A stretch of DNA of 64,000 nt from Verrucomicrobiota bacterium. Lineage in GTDB: Bacteria > Verrucomicrobiota > Verrucomicrobiia > Limisphaerales > Pedosphaeraceae. Both the position numbers and the translations under genes were made by a program. The notes below the pieces were generated by a model. That model saw only the letters and a program-made list of their open reading frames with translations. It was not told where the DNA came from and did not search any database. Below are positions 8,111-19,200 of this stretch, in pieces (position 1 is the stretch's first letter; the number at the start of each line of letters is the position of its first letter). Where the stretch lies: assembly GCA_021325145.1 (NCBI GenBank), contig JAJPHR010000108.1, positions 1-64,000 of the forward strand. The letters are read 5' to 3'.

Positions 8111-11100
8111 TTAAGTCCTTGAGGCGCGGGAGAGTCGCTCCAAACTCTTTTCGAAGTGTTGGACCACAAAATGCAGGTGCGGCGCCTTCAGCAAGGTAAA
8201 ATGGTCACCCGGACAATCCACAACTTCCACTCCGCCACCGAACCATCCGCTCCATCCCATGGTGCCGTCGATTCCGTAAAGGTGGGCCGCCGCGCCAGCC
8301 TGGGCGCGAAACAGGAGCGCCCGGCTTTCCAGAGGATGCATGCGATAATTCTTTCGCGCATTACGGTAAACGTTAGAAAGAATCTCCCAGGTCACCTCTC
8401 CGAAAGGAAGATTGATATCCTCCGATCCATGACGATCCCGGTTGCGTGACGAGGAAATGTCACTTAACCAGCCTGCCGCCTTTGCCGATCTTGCAAGTGC
8501 TCCCTTCCACCAGCGATTGGCCCGGAATTTTAGAGATTTGCCGGCGCGTTCCAATGTCAGCCCTTTTAGTTTGCGCCACCAGGGCAGACCTCCAGCCCAC
8601 GAATCCAGCAGGAAGATCATCTCCACTTGTATCCCCTCCCGGCGAAGTTGATGAGCCACTTCAAAGGCCAGCAAGCCGCCGAAGGAATGCCCGGCCAGCA
8701 GACAGGGACCCGGGAGTTTATAGCTTCGGATAAGGGCCGCGTGTGCGGCGGCCAAATCCTGCAAGCGCGGCATATTATCTATCTGATTGAGACTGGCAGT
8801 TCGAAATGTTTCATGGCTTAAGGGAACTACTGTGCCAAAAATGGCCGGCCCGGCCTCTGCAAGATGCTCCGCCAACCGACATAATCCAATGCTAACATCA
8901 AGCAGAAAAAGAATGCCCGCGGACCGTCCCGGTTGTAACTGTATCAATTTAGATTCGCGTTTAACGAGATTTTCCTGCTCAAAGACTGTCGCCAGCCTCT
9001 TGATGGTTGGATTCCGGAAAAACACCGGTATAGTGAGGTTGAGACTAAGCGTCCTGTTGATTTCGTTAATAAGCCTGGTGGCCAGTAATGAATGCCCTCC
9101 TAGCTCAAAGAAGTTGTCATGGATGCCGACTTGTTTCAATCCGAGAAGTTCACACCAGATTCTTGCCAGGACGATCTCCGTTGGCGTGCCCGGCTGAACG
9201 AATTTGTCGGCTGGCAAGTCACATTCATGTTTCGGCATTGCCTTGCAATCCACCTTGCCTTTCCGCGTCAAGGGGAACTTGTCAAGAGTCACAAACTTCG
9301 ACGGCACCATGTAACCGGGAAACCTGCTCTTGGCGAAAGCCCGTACTTCTGCGCTTTGGATGGAAGCACCCGCTTTGCCAACCAAATAGGCCGCTATTTT
9401 TTTGCATTCTGCGTCTTCAAAAGGCACAACCACTACATCCCAGACCGCTGGATGGCTCCGCAGCACTTCCGGAATTTCGCAAAGTTCAAGCTGGAATCCA
9501 TTGGTCTTCGCCAGATCCTCCACGCATCCCACCAACTCGATTGCGCCGCCAGTGAGAAAACGTCCGCGATCGCCGGTTTTCAAGAGTCTCTCTCCAAGCG
9601 TGCCGGAAAAGCCACTGACGATGAAATCGCTGGTTCTTGGTTCTGATCCATTCAGATAATCCGACGCGAGGCCATCCCCCCCCACGTAGAGATCGCCAGG
9701 CACCCCGATGGGCACAGGTTGCAAATTTGCATCCAGAAGATAAATGTGAAGGTTTGGAGCTGGTCGCTCAATCGACGCCCGCGCCGTCAGGTCACCCCTT
9801 GAAATCGGATCCGAGAATGCTCCAACTCCACCAACCTCAGCCAGAAGAAAGCGATCCACCAAGCGGATCTTCCCGCCTGCGCCACTCTGCCACGTCCGCA
9901 ATGCCGCCGGCGAAATCCGGCTGCCGCCAATTGCCATCAGGCGAAGTTCTCCCATTGAAGAATCACCGTTCTGGCCTATCCTGCGGACCACTTCCTGCCA
10001 CCGCGCCGTTGGCAGAGCAGCAACCGTAACTCGTTGCGACCGTACCCAAGCCACCCAACCCTCCGGATTGAATTCCTTGTCTTTCGTGTTGAGGATGAGA
10101 GATGCGCCGGACAGCAATGCAGGCAAAAGTTCATCGACCGTTGACGCGATACGGTCTTGAGGTTGTAACCCCAACTCCCGCCAATTACCGAAGGCGCTGT
10201 TCAGCATTGCCTGATGGCTAAGCACTGCACCCCTTGGCGCCCCGGAACTACCGGACGAGAATCTCACACAGGCAGGCTGATCCAGGAGCACAACGTTTGG
10301 CAAGTTGTCACCGGGCATGGAATTGATGCCTGCGGCATCAGCATCGAAACAGATGACTTTCAATCCGCTGGTCCACTCGGGCGCACGCGAACTCGAATTG
10401 ATGAGCAGCACTCCAAGTCTGCTGTGTTGAATGCTCCGGTCAAGATTTGCATCGCTTTGCGGGTCCATGAAGACGCAGCAGCCTCCAGCCTTGAGAATCC
10501 CCAGAAAACCAATCAGGAATTCCATCGAAGAGTCGTCTGCAGCAAGACCGACAAGCGAAGAGGGACCCACGCCGTGAGAGCGTAAGAAATGCGCGACTTG
10601 ATTGGCGCGAGCGTTCATCTGCAGATAGCTGCATTGGATTCCAACGCCGTATGCAGCCACAGCTTCAGGAGTGCGGCGCGCCTGCTCTTCAATCAATTCA
10701 TGGACACAGCGGCCGCGTGGAACCTTCAATTCTGTCCGGTTCCAGTCCACCGTCAGTTGCCGAACCTCCTCGGGGGTCATGATTGGCAGTTCGCAAATTC
10801 GCGCGCTGGAATCAACCAGGATTCCCTCCAGGAGCCGCTGAAAATGATGCAGCATACGATCAATAGTGCTTTGGTCGTACAAATCAGTGTTATACTCAAG
10901 CTGCAATCGAATGCCTTCGTTGCGCTCCAGAACTCCCAGCGACCATTCGAACATCGCGCCCGGGCTGATGGATCGCAAAGGATTAAGGCTGAGTTCGGGC
11001 ATCTGTTGCGGCGTCATGAACGCCTTCTGAAATACAAAGTACGCCTGCAGCCATGGCAATCCTGCCCGGGCGGAATTAGTCTGAATTTCCTCAACCAGCT

Positions 11101-12187
11101 TCTCGAATGGATAACTTTGATTGGCGAAGGCCTCCAGGGATAATTCCTTCACCCGGGACAGGAGCACTCGGAAAGTAGGATTTCCTGAGAGGTCCAGACG
11201 CAAGACCAAAGGATTGGCAAATAATCCGATCAGCCCTTCCAGATCGGCTTGAGTGCGATTGGCTGCTGGCGATCCGACGATGATGTCGGTGTTCCCGGTA
11301 TAGCGGAAAAGCAAGGTGGCGTAGGTTGCAAAGAACAGCATGAATGGAGTTACATCCTCACGGCTGCACAAGGACTTTAGTGCTTCGCCAAGGTCCGATG
11401 GCAGAAGCAGCGTATGTATCGTGCCTGCATGCGATCGCCGAGCTCCGCGTGGGCGGTCGGTCGGCATATTCAATACTGGCAGGACACCCTTAAGTCGGCT
11501 TCTCCAGAACTGGAGCTGTTCGGCCGCGTCTGGTCCCTTCAGCCATTCTTCCTGCCACTGCGCAAAATCAGCATATTGCAACGGAAGTTCAGGGTGATTT
11601 TCAACTCCCAGCATGAATCCGGAGTAGATTTGCGCAACCTCCTTCATCAAGACGCCATTCGACCAACCGTCGCATCCTATGTGATGCATGGTCAGCATCA
11701 GCACGTGCTCGTCGTCGCGTATTTTGATCAACCCTCCCCGCAACAAAGGACCTTCCGATAGAACAAATGGGCGAACCCCTTCCTGGATCATCAATTGATG
11801 CACTCGATCCTCGCATTCCGGCCCAGGACAGTTCGTGATATCGTACCAACCCAAAGTGATATGGCGCTCGGAATGAATGACCTGCACCACCTTGCCGTCG
11901 ATCATGCGAAAGCTTGTCCGCAGGATTTCATGGCGCCTCAGAATCTCGTTTACTGTTCGATCCAGCAACGCCCGATCCAGGCGGCCATGCAATCTCGCTG
12001 CCAGTGGAACGTTGAGGGCCGGATTGCCCGGTTCGATCTGGTCAAGCAGCCAGAAACGGCGCTGGGCCACCGTCGTCGGAAAAACGAATACATCTTCGCC
12101 CGTGGAACCGTTGGTGTGATTCCCATCGAGGTGGGCGGCCATTGGCTTGCTTTCGGCTGACTTCATTTGCTTATGGTTATTCAGCAT
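8111..12187 (-). CDS. Terminal NRPS: C - degenerate A - PCP - TE
   Basis: About 1358 residues (ATG at 12187; another in-frame ATG is at 12166). The condensation domain (about 30-470) has an intact H-H-I-G-C-D-G. The adenylation region (about 490-990) is abnormal. The A3 loop reads F-S-S-G-S-S-G-A-P-R-G. The F-D-x-S segment that holds the amino-group-binding Asp reads I-A-S-T, so Asp is Ala. The Y-G-P-T-E motif is replaced by F-L-L-A-E-V. A8 (R-G-x-R-I-E-L-G-E-I) is broken, while T-G-D and G-K-V-D remain. The PCP is intact (G-G-H-S-L, Ser about 1033). The type I thioesterase has G-H-S-F-G-G (Ser about 1168), F-L-L-D (Asp about 1195) and G-D-H-F (His about 1328). It should receive the chain from the hybrid at 13265 and release it. 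How its own PCP is loaded is unclear. Confidence 0.9.
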   Translation of the reverse strand: MLNNHKQMKSAESKPMAAHLDGNHTNGSTGEDVFVFPTTVAQRRFWLLDQIEPGNPALNVPLAARLHGRLDRALLDRTVNEILRRHEILRTSFRMIDGKVVQVIHSERHITLGWYDITNCPGPECEDRVHQLMIQEGVRPFVLSEGPLLRGGLIKIRDDEHVLMLTMHHIGCDGWSNGVLMKEVAQIYSGFMLGVENHPELPLQYADFAQWQEEWLKGPDAAEQLQFWRSRLKGVLPVLNMPTDRPRGARRSHAGTIHTLLLPSDLGEALKSLCSREDVTPFMLFFATYATLLFRYTGNTDIIVGSPAANRTQADLEGLIGLFANPLVLRLDLSGNPTFRVLLSRVKELSLEAFANQSYPFEKLVEEIQTNSARAGLPWLQAYFVFQKAFMTPQQMPELSLNPLRSISPGAMFEWSLGVLERNEGIRLQLEYNTDLYDQSTIDRMLHHFQRLLEGILVDSSARICELPIMTPEEVRQLTVDWNRTELKVPRGRCVHELIEEQARRTPEAVAAYGVGIQCSYLQMNARANQVAHFLRSHGVGPSSLVGLAADDSSMEFLIGFLGILKAGGCCVFMDPQSDANLDRSIQHSRLGVLLINSSSRAPEWTSGLKVICFDADAAGINSMPGDNLPNVVLLDQPACVRFSSGSSGAPRGAVLSHQAMLNSAFGNWRELGLQPQDRIASTVDELLPALLSGASLILNTKDKEFNPEGWVAWVRSQRVTVAALPTARWQEVVRRIGQNGDSSMGELRLMAIGGSRISPAALRTWQSGAGGKIRLVDRFLLAEVGGVGAFSDPISRGDLTARASIERPAPNLHIYLLDANLQPVPIGVPGDLYVGGDGLASDYLNGSEPRTSDFIVSGFSGTLGERLLKTGDRGRFLTGGAIELVGCVEDLAKTNGFQLELCEIPEVLRSHPAVWDVVVVPFEDAECKKIAAYLVGKAGASIQSAEVRAFAKSRFPGYMVPSKFVTLDKFPLTRKGKVDCKAMPKHECDLPADKFVQPGTPTEIVLARIWCELLGLKQVGIHDNFFELGGHSLLATRLINEINRTLSLNLTIPVFFRNPTIKRLATVFEQENLVKRESKLIQLQPGRSAGILFLLDVSIGLCRLAEHLAEAGPAIFGTVVPLSHETFRTASLNQIDNMPRLQDLAAAHAALIRSYKLPGPCLLAGHSFGGLLAFEVAHQLRREGIQVEMIFLLDSWAGGLPWWRKLKGLTLERAGKSLKFRANRWWKGALARSAKAAGWLSDISSSRNRDRHGSEDINLPFGEVTWEILSNVYRNARKNYRMHPLESRALLFRAQAGAAAHLYGIDGTMGWSGWFGGGVEVVDCPGDHFTLLKAPHLHFVVQHFEKSLERLSRASRT

Positions 12188-13130
12188 CCGCTTTGCAGCC
12201 CCCGCTCCCTTTCCAAGGAGGGTCCCCTCTTGCAATCATAAAAGCCTGGGAAAATCTTCCCTGAAGCAGTCTTCGGGCTCGGGTAAGACCGCCCACTACC
12301 GACCCTTTTACAGTGTCCGTCATCTGCGATTTGCCTGGAGGACTCGGGTTAAGGCCCGCTTTACGCATGAAATAGTTGGCCCGGTACACGTTAGCCTTTA
12401 CGAACTCATGAAAATGGACATTGATGTTCAAGGAAATTGAAACGTTGTCACCATTCTTCACCCAATGAGGCGCCCCCACAGGTATGTGGACTCCATTTCC
12501 CGGAACCAGGAGGCATTCTTTCGCCTTGTGTTGATACTGCTCCTTGTAAGTGGCGGCGTTGTTGTCCACGGCCCAATACCGTTCAAGCTCCTCCTCCGGT
12601 ATTACCTGCCGGTCATCCTTGTCAAAGACGTAGGCCGTTTTGTCGCCTCTGATTTGCAACAGGAAACTGCACTCCCTGTCGATATGGTAGGTGGCGACTC
12701 TCCGCGGCGAGGTCACAAAAATGATGGCATCCTTAACTTTCACATATTTTGCAAAATTCAAACCACTTCGTTCTTCAATTTCAGCGATGTAGCGTTCTAA
12801 TAAGGCTTTATAGTCTGGATCTCTCTGAATCGATCGGAATATCATCCAGGCGCTGGAACTCTCAATTCGTTTGAACGCTTCGTCAGCGGTAAGATTGCCG
12901 GCCTTTATTTCGTTCCATCTTTGATTGACTTTGACATCGCCCATGTCCCAATAAATGCTCGATTTTCCGCCTTTCAACAACTGGAATAGGCGATCAAACT
13001 CAAACAATGGATGACCAGAGAGGTGATGTTCAACCATGAAGCTTGTGATATTGAATTGTGTGCGGAACGTTTGATCATCAACTTCAAACAGCTTTCCGGA
13101 TCGATCGGCATTTCCAATGGTGGATTGCAT
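12177..13130 (-). CDS. JmjC/cupin-like Fe(II)-dependent oxygenase (copy 2)
   Basis: About 317 residues from an ATG at 13130, preceded by AAAAAAGG; an upstream ATG at 13154 lacks such a site. The core has T-Y-H-I-D (His149, Asp151) followed by L-L-Q-I-R-G-D-K-T-A-Y-V-F-D, and later G-V-H-I-P-V-G-A-P-H-W-V-K-N-G, which supplies the second metal His. This H-x-D...H layout is that of cupin_8/JmjC-type 2-oxoglutarate, Fe(II) oxygenases. It is clearly paralogous to the protein at 23246 (shared H-I-D, G-D-K-T, P-H-W-V-K-N-G, and the R-A-N end). Its place between two NRPS genes, with an 11-base overlap into the next one, suggests it hydroxylates an amino acid, a carrier-bound intermediate or the released product. 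The substrate is unknown. Confidence 0.75.
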   Translation of the reverse strand: MQSTIGNADRSGKLFEVDDQTFRTQFNITSFMVEHHLSGHPLFEFDRLFQLLKGGKSSIYWDMGDVKVNQRWNEIKAGNLTADEAFKRIESSSAWMIFRSIQRDPDYKALLERYIAEIEERSGLNFAKYVKVKDAIIFVTSPRRVATYHIDRECSFLLQIRGDKTAYVFDKDDRQVIPEEELERYWAVDNNAATYKEQYQHKAKECLLVPGNGVHIPVGAPHWVKNGDNVSISLNINVHFHEFVKANVYRANYFMRKAGLNPSPPGKSQMTDTVKGSVVGGLTRARRLLQGRFSQAFMIARGDPPWKGSGGCKADAE

Positions 13131-13264
13131 AGAGGCCTTTTTTATGTACGACATGCTGGAGGGTTGTGTCGGATCAGTTCAAGGATCATCGGAGCAGGCG
13201 TGCGGCCGCAACTGGTTCTTTTTGGCGCCTCGCAAGGGCGCGTGCTGATTCTCTTTATCGGCTC

Positions 13265-16200
13265 CTAAGCGGTCTGGCCAGTTGACGGAAGTTTCCGCCG
13301 ATGCGCATCACGCGATGCCCGGGTGATGGCCGGCGTGGAGGCTTTCGCCGTGGCGCTCCCCCCCGCGTTTTCGAGCGCCTTGACAAGATCGGCGATGGTT
13401 TTGTGCTGGAAGAAAAGGCGCGGCGTCAGCGGCAGGCCGACCACGTTTGCGCGGTTGGCAACACGAAAGCTTAGCAGTGAATCGCCGCCTAACTCGAAAA
13501 AGTTGTCCAGCACGCTGACCTTTTCCAGACCGAGAACCTGCATCCAGATTTCGGCCAGGACCTTTTCCTTCTCGTTGCGAGGGGCAACGAAGTCATGGGT
13601 TTCGGCTTTCGCCTCGGCCTGCGGCGCCGGCAATGCATTGCGATCTACTTTGCCGTTCAGCGTGCGAGGCAACTCTTCCAAGACGACCACAACCGATGGC
13701 ACCATGTAGTCTGGCAGCTTGGATTGCACGAAGGCCGCCAGGGTTCCAGGGTCAATGGGAGACTCAGTTTTGATTACGTTCCCGGTCACATAGGCAACAA
13801 GGCGTTTCTGCGATGGGCTGTCCTCCCGGATTACCACTATGCTCTCGCGAACGAAGGGGTGCGTGCGCAATAGGGCCTCGATTTCGCCAAGTTCGATCCG
13901 GAATCCGCGGAATTTCACCTGATGATCAACGCGTCCAAGGAATTCGATATTCCCGTCCGCCCGGTACCGGGCCAGGTCACCTGTGCGGTAAACGCGGGCT
14001 CCGGGCTCAGGTTTGAACGGATTAGGAATGAACTTCTCCGCCGTCAATTCCGGCCGGTTCAAGTACTCCCGAGCTACACCGGTGCCCCCGATCAGCAATT
14101 CTCCAGGCACAAGAATGGGTGTCGGTTGCATCTTTCGATCAATAATGTAAATCTGGGTATTCGCAATGGGACGGCCAACCGTAGGCGGCGCGCCTTTGTG
14201 TCGCAGCGTCCAGGTGGAATAGGTTGTTGTTTCGGTGGGACCATAAAGATCGTGGACTTTTTTTACGTGTTTCAGCGCGTAGATTTGGTCAACGAGGGAG
14301 GTTGGCAGCGCCTCGCCGGCCAGGTTCACAACTTCGATGCTTTGCGGCAAGGCACCCGCCTGCACCAACTCGGCAATTGCGGATGGAACCGTGTTGATGA
14401 GCGTGACTTGATCCCTCGCGGCCAGCCGTGGCAGGTGCAGGGCATTTTCGGCCATAATGACCTTGCCCCCGCGACTGAGAGTGACGAAAAGCTCAAAGAT
14501 CGAGAGGTCGAAACAGATCGAGGTGGAGGCTAAAACCCCGGCCATTTCAGCGTCCGTAAACGCGCCCCGAGCCCATTGGACGAGGTTCACGGCGTTACGG
14601 TGCTCAATGGCCACACCCTTTGGCTTTCCGGTCGAACCAGATGTATAGATAATATACGCAAGGTCCGTATTCGTCCCGCTGGATGCGAGATTGGGCAAAG
14701 CGTCGGCTGAAATGGCGTCGTCGAGGCAGATGACTTTCGCTCGGTGGGATGGGAGGAATTCGACCAGCTTACGCTGGGTCAGGATCAAAGACGCCTGACT
14801 GTCCTCCAGGTAGAAGGCGAGGCGTTCTTTGGGATACCTGGGGTCCAATGGTAGATAGGCCGCTCGAGTCTTCAGGATGGCGAGGATGCCGATCAGCAGA
14901 TCGAGATTACGCTCGACGCAGAGCGCCACAAAAGAATCGGGCCTCGCTCCCGCGTCCTGCAGCCGGCGCGCGAAGTGGTTTGCCCGGTGATTCAATTCCG
15001 CATAGGTGATCCGCTGCGTATCATGGATCGCGGCGACAGCATCGGGAGTCTTTGCGGCTTGTGCCTCAAATAGTCCGTGCAAGGTCTGACTCGCCGGATA
15101 TCGGCAGGTGGTCTGATTCCAATCGTCCAGAAGCAAGGATCGCTCGGCGCAGTCAAGCAGCGGCAACTCATCCAACGGGCAACGCGCATTTGCCGAAACT
15201 GCCCGCATGAGCGATTCATAATGTCCGAGCCAACGCATCACCGTTTCCCGGTCAAACAGGTCGGTGTTGAACTCACACTCGATGTCCATTTCGTTATCCC
15301 CCTGGACCAGGTTCACAAAGAGGTCGAAGTTCACGTATTCTTTCGGATTGGTGGACACCGTGGCCTTGAGGCCCCCGAAATTCAGCTTATCGAAACCCCG
15401 CTTGTCGATGTTGAACATCACCGAAAGCAGTGGCAGACGACTGGCATCCCTGGGCAGCTTTAGCTTGCGGATCAGCGTGCCATACGTGTAATTTTGGTGC
15501 TCAAAGGCATCAAGCACGTCCTTCTTTATCCCGGCAGTGAACTCAACAAACGATTGATCCCCTTGAATACTGCTGCGGGTTGGGAGGAAGTTGAGGCAAT
15601 GGCCTACAAGATCATTGTTGCCGACCAATGTCTGGCCCGCAGCCGGGATCCCAATAACAATGTCTTCCTGGCCGCTGAGGCGATAAAGCAGAACATAAAA
15701 CGCGGAGAATAGCGTTGTGAAAAGAGTATTGCCCATCATCCCGCTGGCTTTTTTGAGTTCGCGGAAGACTTGGGGATCGCATCGCCGGACCGCCAGTGAG
15801 CCGTTATAGCTTTTGAGTGCCGGCCTGGGCCGGTCGTAAGGGAGATCAAGCGCAGGAACGGTTTCGCCCTCGAACTTTCGAATCCAGTAGTTCTCCGCTT
15901 CCTTGACCTCGGGTGTTTGTAGCTGTTGCTCACACCATTCTGCATATTCGCGAAATTGCATCGCGGGTGCCGGCGTTTTGGGGTTTGATTCAACCAACGC
16001 GGTATACATCTCCGAAAGCTCTTGAAAAACGACGCCGAATGAATACCCGTCACACACAGCGTGGTGGGTCGTGAACACGAACTGGTGCTCATCCTCCGCC
16101 AACTTGAGCATTTGGACGCGAAGGACAGGCCCTTTCACGAGGTCGAATGGGCATGCCATGTCGCTGGAGATAATTGCTTCAACCTGGTTGGCGCGTTGTT

Positions 16201-19200
16201 CAGGTAGAAGACCCGACAAGTCTCGAAGCGGCATCGAGATTTCCGCCTCGGGTGCGAATTCCTGATAGTCTCCGGTTGCGCTAAAGCGGCACCTAAAAGC
16301 GTCGTGGCGTTTGATAAACCGGTCCAGTGCCGCCTTGAACTTCTCCATCTCCAAATGTCCCTTGAGTCGCAGGGAGCATGACTCATTGTAGGCACAATTG
16401 GCGTCTTCTCCCATTTGAGCGGCGATCCAAATCTCTCGCTGTGCTTCGGTCAACGGAGCGCGATTCGCAACCACCCGTTCAAAAGCGCTCTCGCACGTTG
16501 ACACAGTTGTGCCGGCCGCGCCCCGCGAAGGCAAAAAGCCGCCTGCCTGCATTTCCTCAACGGAAGATTTAAATGCATTCGAGACCAGCTTGAGATCTTC
16601 CTCCGTATGAGCGACGCAAACCTGACCCACGCGGCCTTCCCAAATATGGACACCGCGATCCCGCAAATAATAAAACAAAAGGTTGCCGTATTTCAGATCC
16701 GGATGGAAATCGTAAAAGAACACTGAACTGAAGGTCTGAAGCCGCATTGGGACTTCGGCTGACTCAAAATAATCATTAAGAAGCCCCACAAACCGCGCCG
16801 TCTTCTCAGTGGTTTGCCGCTGCATCTCCGGCCCAGCTTCTTTTAGATGCTTCAGAGTCGCATGAGCGGCGGCCATGGCCAGCGGATGCCGCACAAAGGT
16901 GCCGGCAAAAAATGTCACCCCAACTTCAGGGTAGGATTCATCACCGAAACGCCACATTCCTCCATCCAGTGCATCCATGAATCGGCGCGACCCGGCGACA
17001 ACACCAATCGGCATGCCACCGCCAAGAACTTTGCCGTACGTGGCCAAATCCGCGCGCACGCCAAAATACTCTTGAGCCCCACCCAGCGCGGCGCGGAACC
17101 CAGTAACGACTTCATCGAAAATCAGAGCGATATCGTGCTCCTGTGTAAGTTGCCGAAGAGCACGCAGGAACTCACGCGGCTGGCAGCCCGGATGGCGGGA
17201 CTGCACTGGCTCGACCAAAACACCCGCGATTTGTCCAGCATAAGCCCGGATGACATCCAGGGAGGCCGGATCTCCATAAGCCAGAACCATCATGTTCGGA
17301 AGCGGCGGGATTCCGGGCGCGATGGGCAGCGCGCCTGGCTGGCCATTCACATTTCCAGCCCTGGCGAGAACCTCATCAAAAATTCCATGGTAATCTCCGG
17401 TGAAATAAACAATTTTGTCGCGCGCGGTCACGGTACGAGCGACACGCATGGCAGCCATGACTGCCTCCGAGCCGGTATTACAGAAAGCCGCCCTCTCCAT
17501 GCCCGTCATTTCACACAGCATCTGGGCGGCTTCACCTGCCATGGGCGACTGAGGCCCGATCTCAAAACCCTTTTCTAGTTGCTCCCTCAAAGCCTGGACC
17601 ACGAAGTCCGGTGAATGGCCAAAATAGTTTGCCCCGAACCCCAAGGTCACATCCACGTATTCGTTGCCATCAATATCCCAGAGTTTGCCGCCTTTCGACC
17701 GGGCACAAACCAACGGATAGACCATTTCCTTCCACTGTTGTCTGAAATTGCCAGCTGCCCGGGGATCGCAGAAGTGAGGCCTATGTTTCTGAGCGTAGTC
17801 TTTAGACCGGGCGGTGCGGCGATTGTAACGGATGACAAGCTCCGCAAGTGCCTTTTCCTGCCGCGGCGTCAGGCCTCCCTTCGGCCCAATTTCAATTCCC
17901 TTAAATGGTCCGAATCGCTCCAAGTCAGCTTTCGTATCGTGCATTCCAACTTTCCCGGCGATTTTGGCCGGTGGCGAATTCGTGGCCGGACCTGAACCAT
18001 TGGGAGACAATGGAGCCGGAGCACTCGCCACCGAATGTCCTGCAGGTGGAGCTCCTCTTAGGAGATTAAGCTGTTGGCGCATGATCTCCATCTGCTGGCC
18101 GAGAACGCGCTCAATCAACGAATCTCCACCGCACAGGGCGCTGGATTGAGCCGAAGCAACAGAAGCATCGGCAGGTGGCTGAAATGTTGTCGAAATGGCA
18201 GTGAGAGGACCGGATGCTACCGCAGGGGTCGGGGCTGCAAATGCTTCGGGCGGGAGTTTCTGATCCAAATATGAAGCCAGGGAATCAATGTTGGAAAGAT
18301 CATCCAGCATTCGACGAATGGAGATCTTGACGCCAAACTTTTTTTGTAAAGTCTGGCTGGCTTGCGTGAGAAACAACGAGTCAAACCCCAGTTCCATGAA
18401 GGTCGCGTTCAAGCCGAGGTCGGACTCGGCCACGCCGGAGAGATCGCGGATCAAGTTTCGCAATTCCTGTGCAAGGCAGTCCTTGCGGCTGGTGCCGTTT
18501 GAAGCGTTTGGAGTCGTCGTATTCATTTTCATTCCCGGGTTTTCATCGAACAATTCTGCTGGAACATTCTCGACTAGTGCTGCCGGTTGCCCTGTCTGAG
18601 ATGAAGGAAAAGCGGTCAGCTTCGGCTGCGATAGAGGTTGTTCTCCCACCGGGCTCTTCATGGGCTCAATCCAGTAGCGCTTCCGCTCAAACGAATAGGT
18701 GGGCAGTGGCACCCGGCGTCGCTTTTCGTTGGCATAAAAACCATCCCAATCAGGTTGCGCCCCGGCGAGCCACAACTTGCCCAGCGTGGTTAGCAAGGCA
18801 GCCTGCTCTCCCACCGTGTCATTAACGGCACTCATGCTGGGAAGTATGACGTGTTCGCTGGTCTTCGCCGGGTGCTGCCACGAAAGCTGGGTCAGCGTTT
18901 GTCCGGGGCCGACTTCAAGCAAGACGAGCGGGGTGTTGTTGAGAAGCGTTTCGAGGGCTTCCGTGAAGCGAACGGGATGGCGTATTTGTTGCCCCCAGTA
19001 ATTCGCATCCGCCAAGTCATCGGAGGCAATTCTGCGCCCGGTACAAGTGGAAACCCAGGGGATGCCGGGAGACTTGCAGCGCCTTTTTTGTGCGGCAGCA
19101 GTGAATTCCGGAAGCATGGGCTCCATCATCGCCGAGTGAAAAGCGTGCGAAGTCCGCAAGAATTTGGCTGTAATGTTTCTGGCGTCAAGTTCCGCTAGAA

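Noticed and set aside
13155..13264. GC-rich hairpin between the hybrid synthase and the second oxygenase as a terminator
   Set aside because: A stem GCGCC/GGCGC exists, but on the minus strand it is followed by A rather than T, and it would interrupt an apparent single transcription unit.
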